NCBI GenBank assembly: GCA_002306745.1 | Contig: DBSW01000209.1 | Location: forward strand, 5,350 to 14,682 | DNA length: 9,333 nucleotides | Origin: Dehalococcoidia bacterium UBA1332 | GTDB taxonomy: Bacteria > Chloroflexota > Dehalococcoidia > Lucifugimonadales > Lucifugimonadaceae | Direction of reading: 5' to 3' | Shown: piece after piece, positions 1 to 6,465 of the stretch | Layout of the letters: each line of letters starts with the position of its first letter | Position numbering within the stretch: position 1 is the first letter of the stretch | Notes under the pieces: generated by a model | Told to the model about the DNA's origin: nothing | Databases searched by the model: none | What the model saw: only the letters and a program-made list of their open reading frames with translations | Program-made: the position numbers and the translations under genes

Positions 1-1
1 T

Positions 2-37
2 GAAGAATCAGACGCCAATGAAGACAAAGAGAATTAA
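2..37 (+). CDS. C-terminal tail of an upstream gene (5' end outside window)
   Basis: Eleven codons read EESDANEDKEN before a TAA stop, just upstream of a strong hairpin terminator, which fits the 3' end of a + strand gene. The tail is very acidic. Ribosomal protein genes, often rplI (L9), commonly sit directly upstream of dnaB in bacteria, and acidic extensions are common on such proteins, so L9 is a guess from context only. A competing reading frame is open from 3 to 59 and would give a basic tail, so even the frame is not certain. Confidence 0.4.
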   Translation, partial: EESDANEDKEN

Positions 38-90
38 GACTTTTAATAACCCCACATAATCATGTGATTCACTTATCAATGAAATCGACC

Positions 91-120
91 AACGACCCGG
101 AATGAGCAATCCGGGTCGTT
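91..120 (+). terminator. Hairpin terminator after the upstream gene
   Basis: A perfect 11-bp stem (AACGACCCGGA at 91-101, TCCGGGTCGTT at 110-120) encloses an 8-base loop. The stem is GC-rich in its middle and stands out in an A+T-rich surrounding. The following bases are ccattt, so the U-tract is short and the terminator is not textbook. It separates the upstream transcription unit from the dnaB operon. Because the arms are symmetric it could also act on the opposite strand. Confidence 0.72.
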
Positions 121-157
121 CCATTTAACCCTAAACACGTGACACAAAAATTTTGAG

Positions 158-209
158 TTGAACTGAAATGTGGATACTCTGTGGACGAATGTTTATATCT
201 TCAGTTCAA
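158..209. repeat. 10-bp inverted repeat flanking a DnaA-box-like element
   Basis: The arms TTGAACTGAA (158-167) and TTCAGTTCAA (200-209) are exact reverse complements, separated by 32 bases. The spacer holds TGTGGATAC at 169-177, one mismatch from TGTGGATAA, the reverse complement of the DnaA box TTATCCACA. A related TGTGGACGA lies at 180-188, 11 bp downstream. It could be an operator for a dimeric regulator, an RNA stem-loop, or a DnaA-responsive control site. The repeats are seen directly; the regulatory role is inference. Confidence 0.4.
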
Positions 210-314
210 ATTCATAGCATTATCGGGTTCTATTTGCCGTCATTTGATCTATATTTCGTGTCGTTGATCTTTAATTTTAAAAAGACCACTTATACCTAAA
301 CTGTCAAGCAACAA

Positions 315-324
315 TTCCCGGGAA
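315..324. repeat. TTCCCGGGAA palindrome over the dnaB ribosome-binding region
   Basis: A perfect 10-bp palindrome ends four bases before the dnaB ATG at 329. Its right half (GGGAA, 320-324) is the only Shine-Dalgarno-like sequence for dnaB, and its spacing of 4 bases is short. A protein bound here, or local base-pairing, could affect dnaB translation or transcription. It may equally be a chance palindrome. Confidence 0.35.
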
Positions 325-328
325 ATTC

Positions 329-1741
329 ATGCAAGCTGATCGACTACCACCCCACGATTTACACGCCGAAGAATCCGTACTAGGGTCGATTCTGATTGAT
401 GGTACAGCCATAACACAGATAGCTGGATTTCTTGCTGCGAACGATTTTTACCGTGAGATCAATCGCCAAACGTTTGAAGTTTGCCACGAACTATTCCAAC
501 GAGATGATGCGATAAACCAGGTAACTGTAACTCACGAATTAGAAAATCGCGGTCTGTTGGAAACAGTCGGTGGAGCCGCTTATCTTTCCCACCTCATCGA
601 AGTAACACCCACTTCAGTCCATATTGAGCACTATGCCAAACTAGTACACAGGACGGCAACTATGCGCCGGTTGATCGGCGCAGCAGGTGAAATAGCCGAA
701 ATTGGATATAACGACGATCCCGATGTAAATCTTGCACTTTCGGAGGCAGAAGACACACTTTTTGGCATTCGCCAGGGATCACAAAATCGAGATTTTGTTC
801 CTCTTTCAGAGTCTCTTACGCCCTACCTCGAAGAGTCTTCACCTTTAGATCAAATCGATGGAGAACAAAATACCTCACCTATCGTGACAGGGTATAAGCG
901 GCTAGACGACTTGCTTGTTGGAGGCCTCCAACGTTCAGATATGGTGGTGTTGGCGGCGCGTCCGTCAGTAGGTAAATCTATGATGGGCCTAAATTTCACA
1001 CTTGCGGCAGCAAAAGCTGGGTTTAAGGTCGGAATTTTTTCTCTTGAGATGGGACGAGAGCAAATAGCAATGAGACTTCTCGCCTCCGAATCTCGCGTTA
1101 ACATGCAGCAAATTAGAAATCGAATCCAATCACCTAGTGAAGAGGATCGAGTGATTAACTCTATTGGTCTTCTGTCCGATCTAACTATTTATGTCGATGA
1201 TACGCCTTTCCAAACTGTGGCTGAAATGCGAGGTAAAGCGCGACGTCTACAGATAACCCACGGGCTCGATTTTTTGATCGTAGACTACATGCAACTAATT
1301 AACGGAGGAGCACGATCCGGCAGAGAAGGTAATCGAGCTCAAGAAGTTTCCGAAATTTCCCGTCAATTAAAGGGAATGGCGAGAGATCTACATATTCCTA
1401 TTCTTGCCATATCGCAATTAAGCCGTGCAGTAGAACATCGCACTTCCCATAGACCTATGCTGTCGGACCTACGCGAATCAGGCTCAATTGAGCAAGACGC
1501 AGACGTAGTAATGTTCATACATAGAGAAGATAAATTCATAACAGAAGAGGAATGGAACAAGTCAAACCCTACCGCACCCTATCCACGTGATCGAGCTTCA
1601 CTAATAGTGGCAAAACATCGTAACGGTCCGACCGACGAGGTCGAAATGCGTGTAAGAGATTCATTTGGCGTATTTGAAGAACTTTCTTTCCAAACCGCAC
1701 CTTCTAAGGTTTTATCAAGTAATCCGGGAGCAATAAGGTGA
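329..1741 (+). CDS. dnaB: Replicative DNA helicase DnaB
   Basis: This is the hexameric replicative helicase that unwinds DNA at the chromosomal fork. Residues 6-117 form the helical N-terminal domain, beginning LPPHDLHAEESVLGSIL, the usual DnaB opening. A linker follows to about 185. From about 186 there is a RecA-like ATPase domain with Walker A ARPSVGKS (210-217), FSLEM (238-242), Walker B LIVDY (316-320), the ISQLSRAVE stretch (361-369), and RESGSIEQDADVV (382-394), as in other DnaB proteins. IVAKHRNGP (426-434) is the conserved region near the C-terminus. At 470 residues the length is normal and no intein is present. The start is supported by the family's N-terminal sequence more than by its weak ribosome-binding site. 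It heads the operon and overlaps the next gene by 4 bases (GTGA). Confidence 0.97.
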   Translation: MQADRLPPHDLHAEESVLGSILIDGTAITQIAGFLAANDFYREINRQTFEVCHELFQRDDAINQVTVTHELENRGLLETVGGAAYLSHLIEVTPTSVHIEHYAKLVHRTATMRRLIGAAGEIAEIGYNDDPDVNLALSEAEDTLFGIRQGSQNRDFVPLSESLTPYLEESSPLDQIDGEQNTSPIVTGYKRLDDLLVGGLQRSDMVVLAARPSVGKSMMGLNFTLAAAKAGFKVGIFSLEMGREQIAMRLLASESRVNMQQIRNRIQSPSEEDRVINSIGLLSDLTIYVDDTPFQTVAEMRGKARRLQITHGLDFLIVDYMQLINGGARSGREGNRAQEVSEISRQLKGMARDLHIPILAISQLSRAVEHRTSHRPMLSDLRESGSIEQDADVVMFIHREDKFITEEEWNKSNPTAPYPRDRASLIVAKHRNGPTDEVEMRVRDSFGVFEELSFQTAPSKVLSSNPGAIR

Positions 1742-2469
1742 ACACAGGATTCCCACACGGGGTTCAGTTCACGCCGGTTCCCAATCCACTGCTCGCCTCG
1801 CTTTTGGAAGAAATCAACTCATTAGAAGAATTGAAAGTAGTCCTCCGCGCGATCCATGGGTTACACAAACAAAGAAAGCCATTAGCATCACTGGGATTCA
1901 GTGATTTATGCGCTGACCGAACGGTGGCAGCGATGCTAAACGCATCCGGTTCTGAACTGGAAAGACGAGTTAAAGATGCTATATCGTCCGCTAGTGATCG
2001 TGGGATATTCATTGTCCTAAAAGATAGCCTTGGGATAGCAAAGATATTTTTAAATACGGATCCTGTTCGCCGCACTTTAATACGACAAGGGATTGATCTT
2101 TCAAAGATAAATAATGCAGTTTCGGAAACATGGCCAGATGTAACGGCATCTGCACCAAAGCAAAACGCTATAACGTATTACGAGCAAAACATTTCGCCGA
2201 TAACAGCACTAGTTGCTGAAAATATCCACCATGCTCTTCAACAGCACACAGAAGACGAAGTCATTTTGGCAATTCGCAAAGCCGCCGAAGCCAACGCCCG
2301 AAGTTGGAATTATATAGCCTCTATACTCCGCCGATGGGCGAATGAAGGCAGACCCGAGGAGCTTGACAATGGAAGAAATGGAATCACTGAACGAAATCCT
2401 CAAGAGGATCGGTCAGACCAGTTCTATGAGGAATATCTCAAGCGACAGCGAGCAAGAGGAGCTCAGTAA
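1738..2469 (+). CDS. DnaD-domain primosome protein (DnaB_2/DnaD family)
   Basis: This is a replication initiation or restart protein of the DnaD type, which in Bacillus helps deliver the DnaI-DnaB complex to DNA. Residues 145-204 carry the DnaD domain: ITYYEQNISPITALVAENI opens it, and YIASILRRW (192-200) matches the YxxxIxxxW signature exactly. The N-terminal part (about 10-115), with VPNPLLASLLEEINSLEELKVVL at 14-36, resembles the winged-helix half of DnaD proteins. The charged tail (from about 208) is predicted disordered. The start is GTG in a GTGA overlap with the dnaB stop, and GGGAG at 1726-1730 provides a ribosome-binding site 7 bases upstream. Its last 33 or so codons overlap the next gene in another frame. 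The family call is confident; the exact role in this organism is inferred from Bacillus. Confidence 0.88.
   Translation: MNTGFPHGVQFTPVPNPLLASLLEEINSLEELKVVLRAIHGLHKQRKPLASLGFSDLCADRTVAAMLNASGSELERRVKDAISSASDRGIFIVLKDSLGIAKIFLNTDPVRRTLIRQGIDLSKINNAVSETWPDVTASAPKQNAITYYEQNISPITALVAENIHHALQQHTEDEVILAIRKAAEANARSWNYIASILRRWANEGRPEELDNGRNGITERNPQEDRSDQFYEEYLKRQRARGAQ
2356..2361 (+). promoter_or_regulatory. Ribosome-binding site that decides the loader gene start
   Basis: GAGGAG lies 7 bases before the ATG at 2369 and is the best Shine-Dalgarno match in the operon. The upstream in-frame ATG at 2342 has no comparable site. It lies inside the dnaD coding sequence, so the loader is translated from within its neighbour. 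Confidence 0.65.
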
Positions 2470-3820
2470 TAACGAATTTCATTGCGAAAAGTGTGATGAT
2501 AAAAGATGGTTTGTTGTAGCTGCGGATGAAGCTGCACCTGCCTCCGCACGTACAGTAATTCCATGTCACTGCCAAGAACGGGTTTGGGGTGTTAAACCAT
2601 CAGACAGGATACGAGAGTACTCTGACCTAGGACCACTTGACCGATTAACATTTGACACCGTCGAACTTGGAACACGTGACACCTATTCCGAGCCATCGAG
2701 TTTCAGAGTTGCTTACCACTCGGCTCAACAATTCGTAACTAATCGACAGGGCTGGTTAGTAATATCTGGTCCTTCGGGAACGGGCAAAACTCATTTAGCA
2801 GCCGCAGTCGGTAATGCGCTTGTTGATGCTAACGAACCTGTAAGGTTTGTCTCCGTGCCTGATCTTCTAGACCATCTCCGTTCGGCTTTCGACCCAGCTA
2901 TTGGCGCTCAGTTCGATGAAATCTTCATGCAGGCGATCGAAGCACCTATTCTGATCCTTGACGATCTCGGAGCTCAGTCGTCGACAGCTTGGGCCGATGA
3001 AAAACTAGATCAGATACTTACTCATCGCTACAACCGTCGGCTACCAACAATGATCACCACAGGGATTAAATTTGAGGAGCTTAACGACCGCTTAAGAACA
3101 CGATTAGGAGACCCATATTTCTCAACAGTTATTGACATCAAGCCTGGAAGTGGAACGCTGGATCTCAGGGACACAGGATTGGAACCCAGACTCGCGAGTG
3201 CCATGAAATTTGATTCGTTCAATACCATGGGTGCCGCTGGAGCGACCACAGCGCAAAGACGCTCTCTAAACGAAGCGCATAAAGCAGCAAAGATCTTCAC
3301 TGAACAACCATCAGGGTGGCTTTACCTCGCAGGACCAACCGGGGTCGGGAAAACCCATTTAGCAGCTGCCATAGTTAACGAAAGCATAGCGCAAGGACGA
3401 AACGTACTATTCAAGTTCGTCCCTGACTTGCTAGATAACCTACGACGTTCTTATGGTCCCACTGAAACTAAGGGTTTCGATCACATTTTTCGTCAGGTTC
3501 GAGACATTGACATTCTTATTTTGGATGACTTCGGGTCGGAAGCCACAACTGCATGGGCTGAAGAGAAGTTGTATCAATTAATTGTTCACAGGCATGATTC
3601 AATGATGCCAACGGTGTTCACAAGCCGAACCACCTTAGAAACAATTAACGGACCTGAGCCAAAAAATATGTCAAGATATTCTGATGCCATAATTTCCAGA
3701 TTAAGTGATGCCAGTGTAGTAGCTGAACGCTACCTTTCAGCGCCCGATTACCGTCACCGGGGCGCATCCCCGCGTATGCCAAGACGCAGAAGCAGTACCA
3801 ACAAGTCAAACGATCAGTGA
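2369..3820 (+). CDS. DnaC/DnaI-like helicase loader with two tandem AAA+ modules
   Basis: This is probably the ATPase that loads DnaB onto DNA. The start at 2369 (483 residues) is chosen for its GAGGAG site; an in-frame ATG at 2342 would add 9 residues. Cysteines 39, 42, 66 and 68 form a CxxC...CxC motif like the zinc-binding N-terminal domain of DnaI/DnaC. The first AAA+ module has Walker A GPSGTGKT (134-141), Walker B ILILDD (194-199) and a TRL arginine-finger-like site (244-246). The second has Walker A GPTGVGKT (322-329), Walker B ILILDD (382-387) and SRL (443-445). Both modules share long similar stretches (GKTHLAAA, VPDLLD, TAWA-EKL), so the second arose by internal duplication. Ordinary DnaC/DnaI proteins have one AAA+ module and about 250-310 residues. 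The tail is basic (RRR, about 471-474). It overlaps dnaD by 101 bases and the HIT gene by 4. Confidence 0.85.
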   Translation: MEEMESLNEILKRIGQTSSMRNISSDSEQEELSNNEFHCEKCDDKRWFVVAADEAAPASARTVIPCHCQERVWGVKPSDRIREYSDLGPLDRLTFDTVELGTRDTYSEPSSFRVAYHSAQQFVTNRQGWLVISGPSGTGKTHLAAAVGNALVDANEPVRFVSVPDLLDHLRSAFDPAIGAQFDEIFMQAIEAPILILDDLGAQSSTAWADEKLDQILTHRYNRRLPTMITTGIKFEELNDRLRTRLGDPYFSTVIDIKPGSGTLDLRDTGLEPRLASAMKFDSFNTMGAAGATTAQRRSLNEAHKAAKIFTEQPSGWLYLAGPTGVGKTHLAAAIVNESIAQGRNVLFKFVPDLLDNLRRSYGPTETKGFDHIFRQVRDIDILILDDFGSEATTAWAEEKLYQLIVHRHDSMMPTVFTSRTTLETINGPEPKNMSRYSDAIISRLSDASVVAERYLSAPDYRHRGASPRMPRRRSSTNKSNDQ

Positions 3821-4485
3821 ACTTCGAATTACCAGAGGTCAACCCGAATAATTGCATATTCTGCAAAATCGTCTCCGGAACATCTGAAGCCAAATGGGAA
3901 CGAAGTCCAGACTCTAGTTCCGCTGTGGCATGTTTTCACAACCGACTCAAATGGGTTCGAGTAATGTTGCTGGTCGTGCCGGTGCTTCATACCACTCAAA
4001 TCGAATTTTGGGGTTCAGATATTTTTGCCGAAGCCGCACAAATGGCGGTTGAGATAGGTGACATAAACTGTAGTTCAGAGGGATACCGGTTGATATCGAA
4101 TTTCGGATATCAAGCACATCAAAGCATCACCCACGCTCACATACACATAATTTCGGGGGAATCTAAAACACTACAGACAACCATGCCGAAGAATAATATT
4201 TTAGAAAAGGACAGCTTCGAATATTCAGAATACGATTTAGATGAAATACCGTTCGCTAGCAAAATATCCCCTACCTCGCATCCAAGTCAGCGAGATATGT
4301 GGCGCTCAAGCATCATCAAATCTACGGCAACTGCTGCACTAGATTTAGCTAAAAGTAAATCTCCGCAAGGATTTAGACTGATATCAACGTTTTCAGCCGC
4401 TTCTTCTAGTGAACAAACTGGAGCTAATTACGGAGGCATTTTCGTCCTTGGAGGCGGAATGCTTAAGTTATACGCAAATTCTTAA
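3817..4485 (+). CDS. HIT-family protein with a degenerate second HIT-like half
   Basis: This is a histidine-triad nucleotide hydrolase or transferase-like protein; family members split phosphoanhydride or phosphoramidate bonds of nucleotides such as Ap4A. Residues 13-16 are CIFC, the zinc-binding opening of many HIT proteins. HAHIHII (106-112) is the full histidine triad, with H108 and H110 in the catalytic positions. The second half repeats the pattern: residues 65-93 (W..S.I...GYRLIS) align with 162-190 (W..S.I...GFRLIS), but the triad position reads ANYGGIFVL and lacks every histidine. At 222 residues it is longer than a single-domain HIT protein (about 110-150). It starts with GTG in a GTGA overlap with the loader stop and has no clear ribosome-binding site, so translation is probably coupled. 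Its substrate and any link to replication are unknown. Confidence 0.78.
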   Translation: MNFELPEVNPNNCIFCKIVSGTSEAKWERSPDSSSAVACFHNRLKWVRVMLLVVPVLHTTQIEFWGSDIFAEAAQMAVEIGDINCSSEGYRLISNFGYQAHQSITHAHIHIISGESKTLQTTMPKNNILEKDSFEYSEYDLDEIPFASKISPTSHPSQRDMWRSSIIKSTATAALDLAKSKSPQGFRLISTFSAASSSEQTGANYGGIFVLGGGMLKLYANS

Positions 4486-4490
4486 TAAAT

Positions 4491-4976
4491 CTAAACGTAT
4501 CTAGCCACAGCCATACTTGTAATCGCAATGACAACGAGGACTGCGTTGAGGTACCCCAACAAGGTTAGTTTTCCACGTATTACTGCTAACTCATTACCGT
4601 TTAACGTCCCTGAATCAAGACCCCGCCGTAACTTAGCGGTAAAAATCCCCGCAACACCTGAAACAAAAAAGGATGTAACCGAAACCACCAAACCAAAAAG
4701 AATCATTACACCCCAAGGCGACGTACCTAAATCTGAAAAACTGCGACCAGGAGTCATTGAAACAAGTGCAAAGCCGCTAAATATTGTGATAACTGCTGCG
4801 CTTGTTATCCAAATGCTGTTCAACTTGCTAATCGTATTCAGAATTTGTCGCTCTAAATCAATTGGCGCTGACCTAATTCTTGGGTCAAGTAGTACCGCAA
4901 GGTAAACAGATGCACCTACCCAAAAAGATCCAAAAACGATATGTAAAATCCGTGTGATTACTAAGCCGACATCCAT
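4491..4976 (-). CDS. Four-helix integral membrane protein, CopD/DUF2269-like
   Basis: This is a small inner-membrane protein of 161 residues with four predicted helices, at about 5-30, 54-74, 88-114 and 134-158. The first helix holds RILHIVFGSFWVGASVYLA, with histidine 12 and the FWVG pattern typical of the CopD/DUF2269 group of uncharacterised or copper-export-related membrane proteins. Function cannot be assigned beyond that; heme or metal association through the lone helix-1 histidine is speculation. The start is supported by AGGTGA (4983-4988 read on the minus strand), 6 bases upstream of ATG. It lies 68 bases downstream of the glucarate-dehydratase-like gene on the same strand and could be cotranscribed with it. 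Its 3' end is only 5 bases from the converging HIT gene. Confidence 0.72.
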   Translation of the reverse strand: MDVGLVITRILHIVFGSFWVGASVYLAVLLDPRIRSAPIDLERQILNTISKLNSIWITSAAVITIFSGFALVSMTPGRSFSDLGTSPWGVMILFGLVVSVTSFFVSGVAGIFTAKLRRGLDSGTLNGNELAVIRGKLTLLGYLNAVLVVIAITSMAVARYV

Positions 4977-5044
4977 ATCTAATCACCTCTCTTAATTAAT
5001 TAGAACATGGAAAGGCTTCGAATAGGTTCACATCTTTCTAAATC
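4977..5044 (-). other. Short intergenic gap upstream of the membrane-protein gene
   Basis: This gap of 68 bases holds the ribosome-binding site of the membrane-protein gene and an A+T-rich TTAATTAATTA run near 4992-5002. No hairpin terminator for the upstream enolase gene is visible, which favours readthrough. No clear promoter pair was found. Confidence 0.4.
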
Positions 5045-6280
5045 CTACCACCTTGGTTTAGCGTAATTAGGAAAGTTGTAACCGGTCCATGATCCATTAC
5101 GCGGCTTCGCATTCGAATCAACGGAAAGAATCATTTCCTTACGGTTATCCGGCTGACCGGCTTTTAATGCCTCATGACGTTCAGCAAGAGCCTCTTCATC
5201 TATCTCGACGCCCAATCCAGGTTTGTCAGGCACATCCATGCAACCATCCTTAAATTGAAGTTTGCCACCTTTGATAATGTCGCCATCAGTATCAGTCCAT
5301 GGATAGTGAGTATCAGGTTGATAGTTCAATTCAGGTGTAGCAGCGCAAGAATGTAGCATGGCTGCCTGAGACACACCAAGCGAGTTGTTTGAGTGACCCG
5401 AAAGCCCCCATCCCATAACTCTGCACAATACACCAGTTTCCTTGTAAGCCAAAATTCCACCCCAGTGATGATGATCGCCTAAAATCACATCAATGCCCTC
5501 AAGTTGAGCATTAGGTTTTACATGAGAAAATGCCGACACACACATATTCGAAGCGGTTGGTATATCTGTATGCTTTTTAACTTCTGCGTGATCAGCTATG
5601 GTGTCTGTAGGGTCTTCCAAATATTGTGGTTCATACTGCTCGATCTCTTTTGCAACTCTTATCGACGTGTCTACTGTCCATACAGCGTTAGGATCAATAC
5701 GAATTTCGTACCCTTGCTGTTTGGGAAAACGCTTACGTAATAATCTGAAGGTTTCGATGTCTACATCTGGCTCGAAAAACCCCCCTTTGATCTTGAGAGC
5801 TTTGAAGCCATAGCGTTCAACAAATGCCTCTGCTTGCTTCACAAACCCTTCAGGATCAAGAGCCTCTCCAGTAGCGATTTCTCCCCGACCGTTTTCATCT
5901 GCAAATTTGTAAAACAGGTAAGCGGCCCACTCCACCTTGTCGCGCGCTCGAAGACCTATATAGTCGCAGAGCGGCAATTCAGCTTGTTTTGCGGCCACAT
6001 CCAACATCGCAGTTTCAACAGCAGCCCAACCCTGTGGTGAACCTATCCAACTAAGACGTGCTTTTGTTATTTGACTTGGATCTGCGCCCACAATCCAATT
6101 CCGGTTCGTTTCAATTTCGGTCGCCTTACCACCGTGAGTTTCACCAGCGCCTGTATAACCATTATCGGTCTCAATTTGGACAATAGTCCGCTCACGATAC
6201 GACTCATGTACGCCCGTGCTGTTAAGTAATGGCTGATCGTGTAGTGCTACAGGGGTAACAGTAAGTTTTGAAATTTTCAT
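5045..6280 (-). CDS. Enolase-superfamily sugar-acid dehydratase, glucarate dehydratase subgroup
   Basis: This enzyme probably removes water from a sugar acid (aldarate or similar) through an Mg2+-stabilised enolate. The N-terminal capping domain (about 1-125) includes HDQPLLNSTGVHES (14-27), like glucarate dehydratase (GlucD). The barrel domain shows lysines K163 and K165 (KIK), metal ligands D196 (RIDPNAVW), E222 (YLEDP) and N245 (SNMCV), and the H296 (GHSNNS) and D323 (QPDTHYPW) catalytic pair. Asparagine as third metal ligand and HSNNS are marks of the GlucD subgroup. The C-terminus carries an extra stretch rich in aromatic residues (about 395-411). At 411 residues it is slightly shorter than typical GlucD. 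Many members of this subgroup are not true D-glucarate dehydratases, so the substrate is left open. The start agrees with the first beta strand but has no good ribosome-binding site. Confidence 0.85.
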   Translation of the reverse strand: MKISKLTVTPVALHDQPLLNSTGVHESYRERTIVQIETDNGYTGAGETHGGKATEIETNRNWIVGADPSQITKARLSWIGSPQGWAAVETAMLDVAAKQAELPLCDYIGLRARDKVEWAAYLFYKFADENGRGEIATGEALDPEGFVKQAEAFVERYGFKALKIKGGFFEPDVDIETFRLLRKRFPKQQGYEIRIDPNAVWTVDTSIRVAKEIEQYEPQYLEDPTDTIADHAEVKKHTDIPTASNMCVSAFSHVKPNAQLEGIDVILGDHHHWGGILAYKETGVLCRVMGWGLSGHSNNSLGVSQAAMLHSCAATPELNYQPDTHYPWTDTDGDIIKGGKLQFKDGCMDVPDKPGLGVEIDEEALAERHEALKAGQPDNRKEMILSVDSNAKPRNGSWTGYNFPNYAKPRW

Positions 6281-6465
6281 ATAACTAGATTTCTGACTAA
6301 AGTAATGGCAATATACGAAATTATTACAACAAATAAGAACATATCAAAAAAGTTGCTCCGATATAACACCACCTACAATGCTGACGCCTAATTGATATCT
6401 ATTTCACCAAGCAGCACTATCACTGACAATTCACGATTAGACTCCACCGCAAATCACATAATTTT
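6281..6465. promoter_or_regulatory. Divergent intergenic control region between the two enolase genes
   Basis: This 185-base A+T-rich region must drive both divergent genes. For the rightward gene, TTGATA (6392-6397) and CACTAT (6415-6420) are spaced 17 bp apart, giving a leader of about 40 bases. TTGCTC (6353-6358) with TACAAT (6374-6379) is an alternative with a short 15-bp spacer. For the leftward gene, TTGATA (complement of 6342-6347) and TAATAA (complement of 6321-6326) are spaced 15 bp. None is a perfect consensus. No long symmetrical operator was found, and neither gene has an obvious Shine-Dalgarno site. Confidence 0.4.
6392..6420 (+). promoter_or_regulatory. Candidate sigma70-type promoter for the rightward enolase operon
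   Basis: The -35 element TTGATA (five of six consensus bases) and the -10 element CACTAT (three of six) are separated by 17 bp. The distance to the ATG at 6466 is reasonable. The -10 element is poor, so this is a weak call. Confidence 0.25.

Larger units (their letters stand above)
121..328 (+). promoter_or_regulatory. Leader/promoter region of the dnaB operon with several short repeats
   Basis: This gene-free, A+T-rich stretch must carry the promoter of the dnaB operon, since a terminator lies just upstream. Several structures are visible. A 10-bp inverted repeat has arms TTGAACTGAA at 158-167 and TTCAGTTCAA at 200-209. TGTGGA occurs at 169 and again at 180. TTGATCT occurs at 244 and again at 264, exactly 20 bp apart. 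A TTCCCGGGAA palindrome lies at 315-324, just before the start codon. No convincing -35/-10 pair could be fixed: TTGAGT (153-158) with TACTCT (175-180) at 16 bp is only a weak candidate. Confidence 0.5.

Noticed and set aside
121..328. dnaB leader as a chromosomal origin of replication
   Set aside because: Only one near-match to a DnaA box is present and no cluster of boxes; control of the operon is the simpler reading.
850..1104. Antisense open reading frame inside dnaB, with similar ones at 1363-1560 and 1764-2075
   Set aside because: They lie fully opposite strong coding sequences with clear family motifs and show no recognisable motif themselves.
2342..2368. Upstream ATG (2342) as start of the helicase loader
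   Set aside because: It has no ribosome-binding site, while the ATG at 2369 has GAGGAG at 7 bases; the extra nine residues are not part of any domain. It remains possible.
4283..4485. HIT gene broken or frameshifted in its second half
   Set aside because: The frame is open to a normal stop, and the second half aligns with the first over about 30 residues in the same frame, so divergence of a duplicated domain explains it better than a frameshift.
4528..4905. 125-codon open frame opposite the membrane protein gene
   Set aside because: The minus-strand frame has four convincing membrane helices, a good ribosome-binding site and a known family motif; the plus frame has none of these.
5504..6040. 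Several short + strand frames inside the glucarate-dehydratase-like gene
   Set aside because: They are shadows of a gene whose catalytic residues are all in place; their composition is odd and they have no support.
5045..6280. Naming this gene gudD (D-glucarate dehydratase)
   Set aside because: Subgroup residues match but many subgroup members act on other acids, and the surrounding genes contain no glucarate pathway enzymes that would support it.
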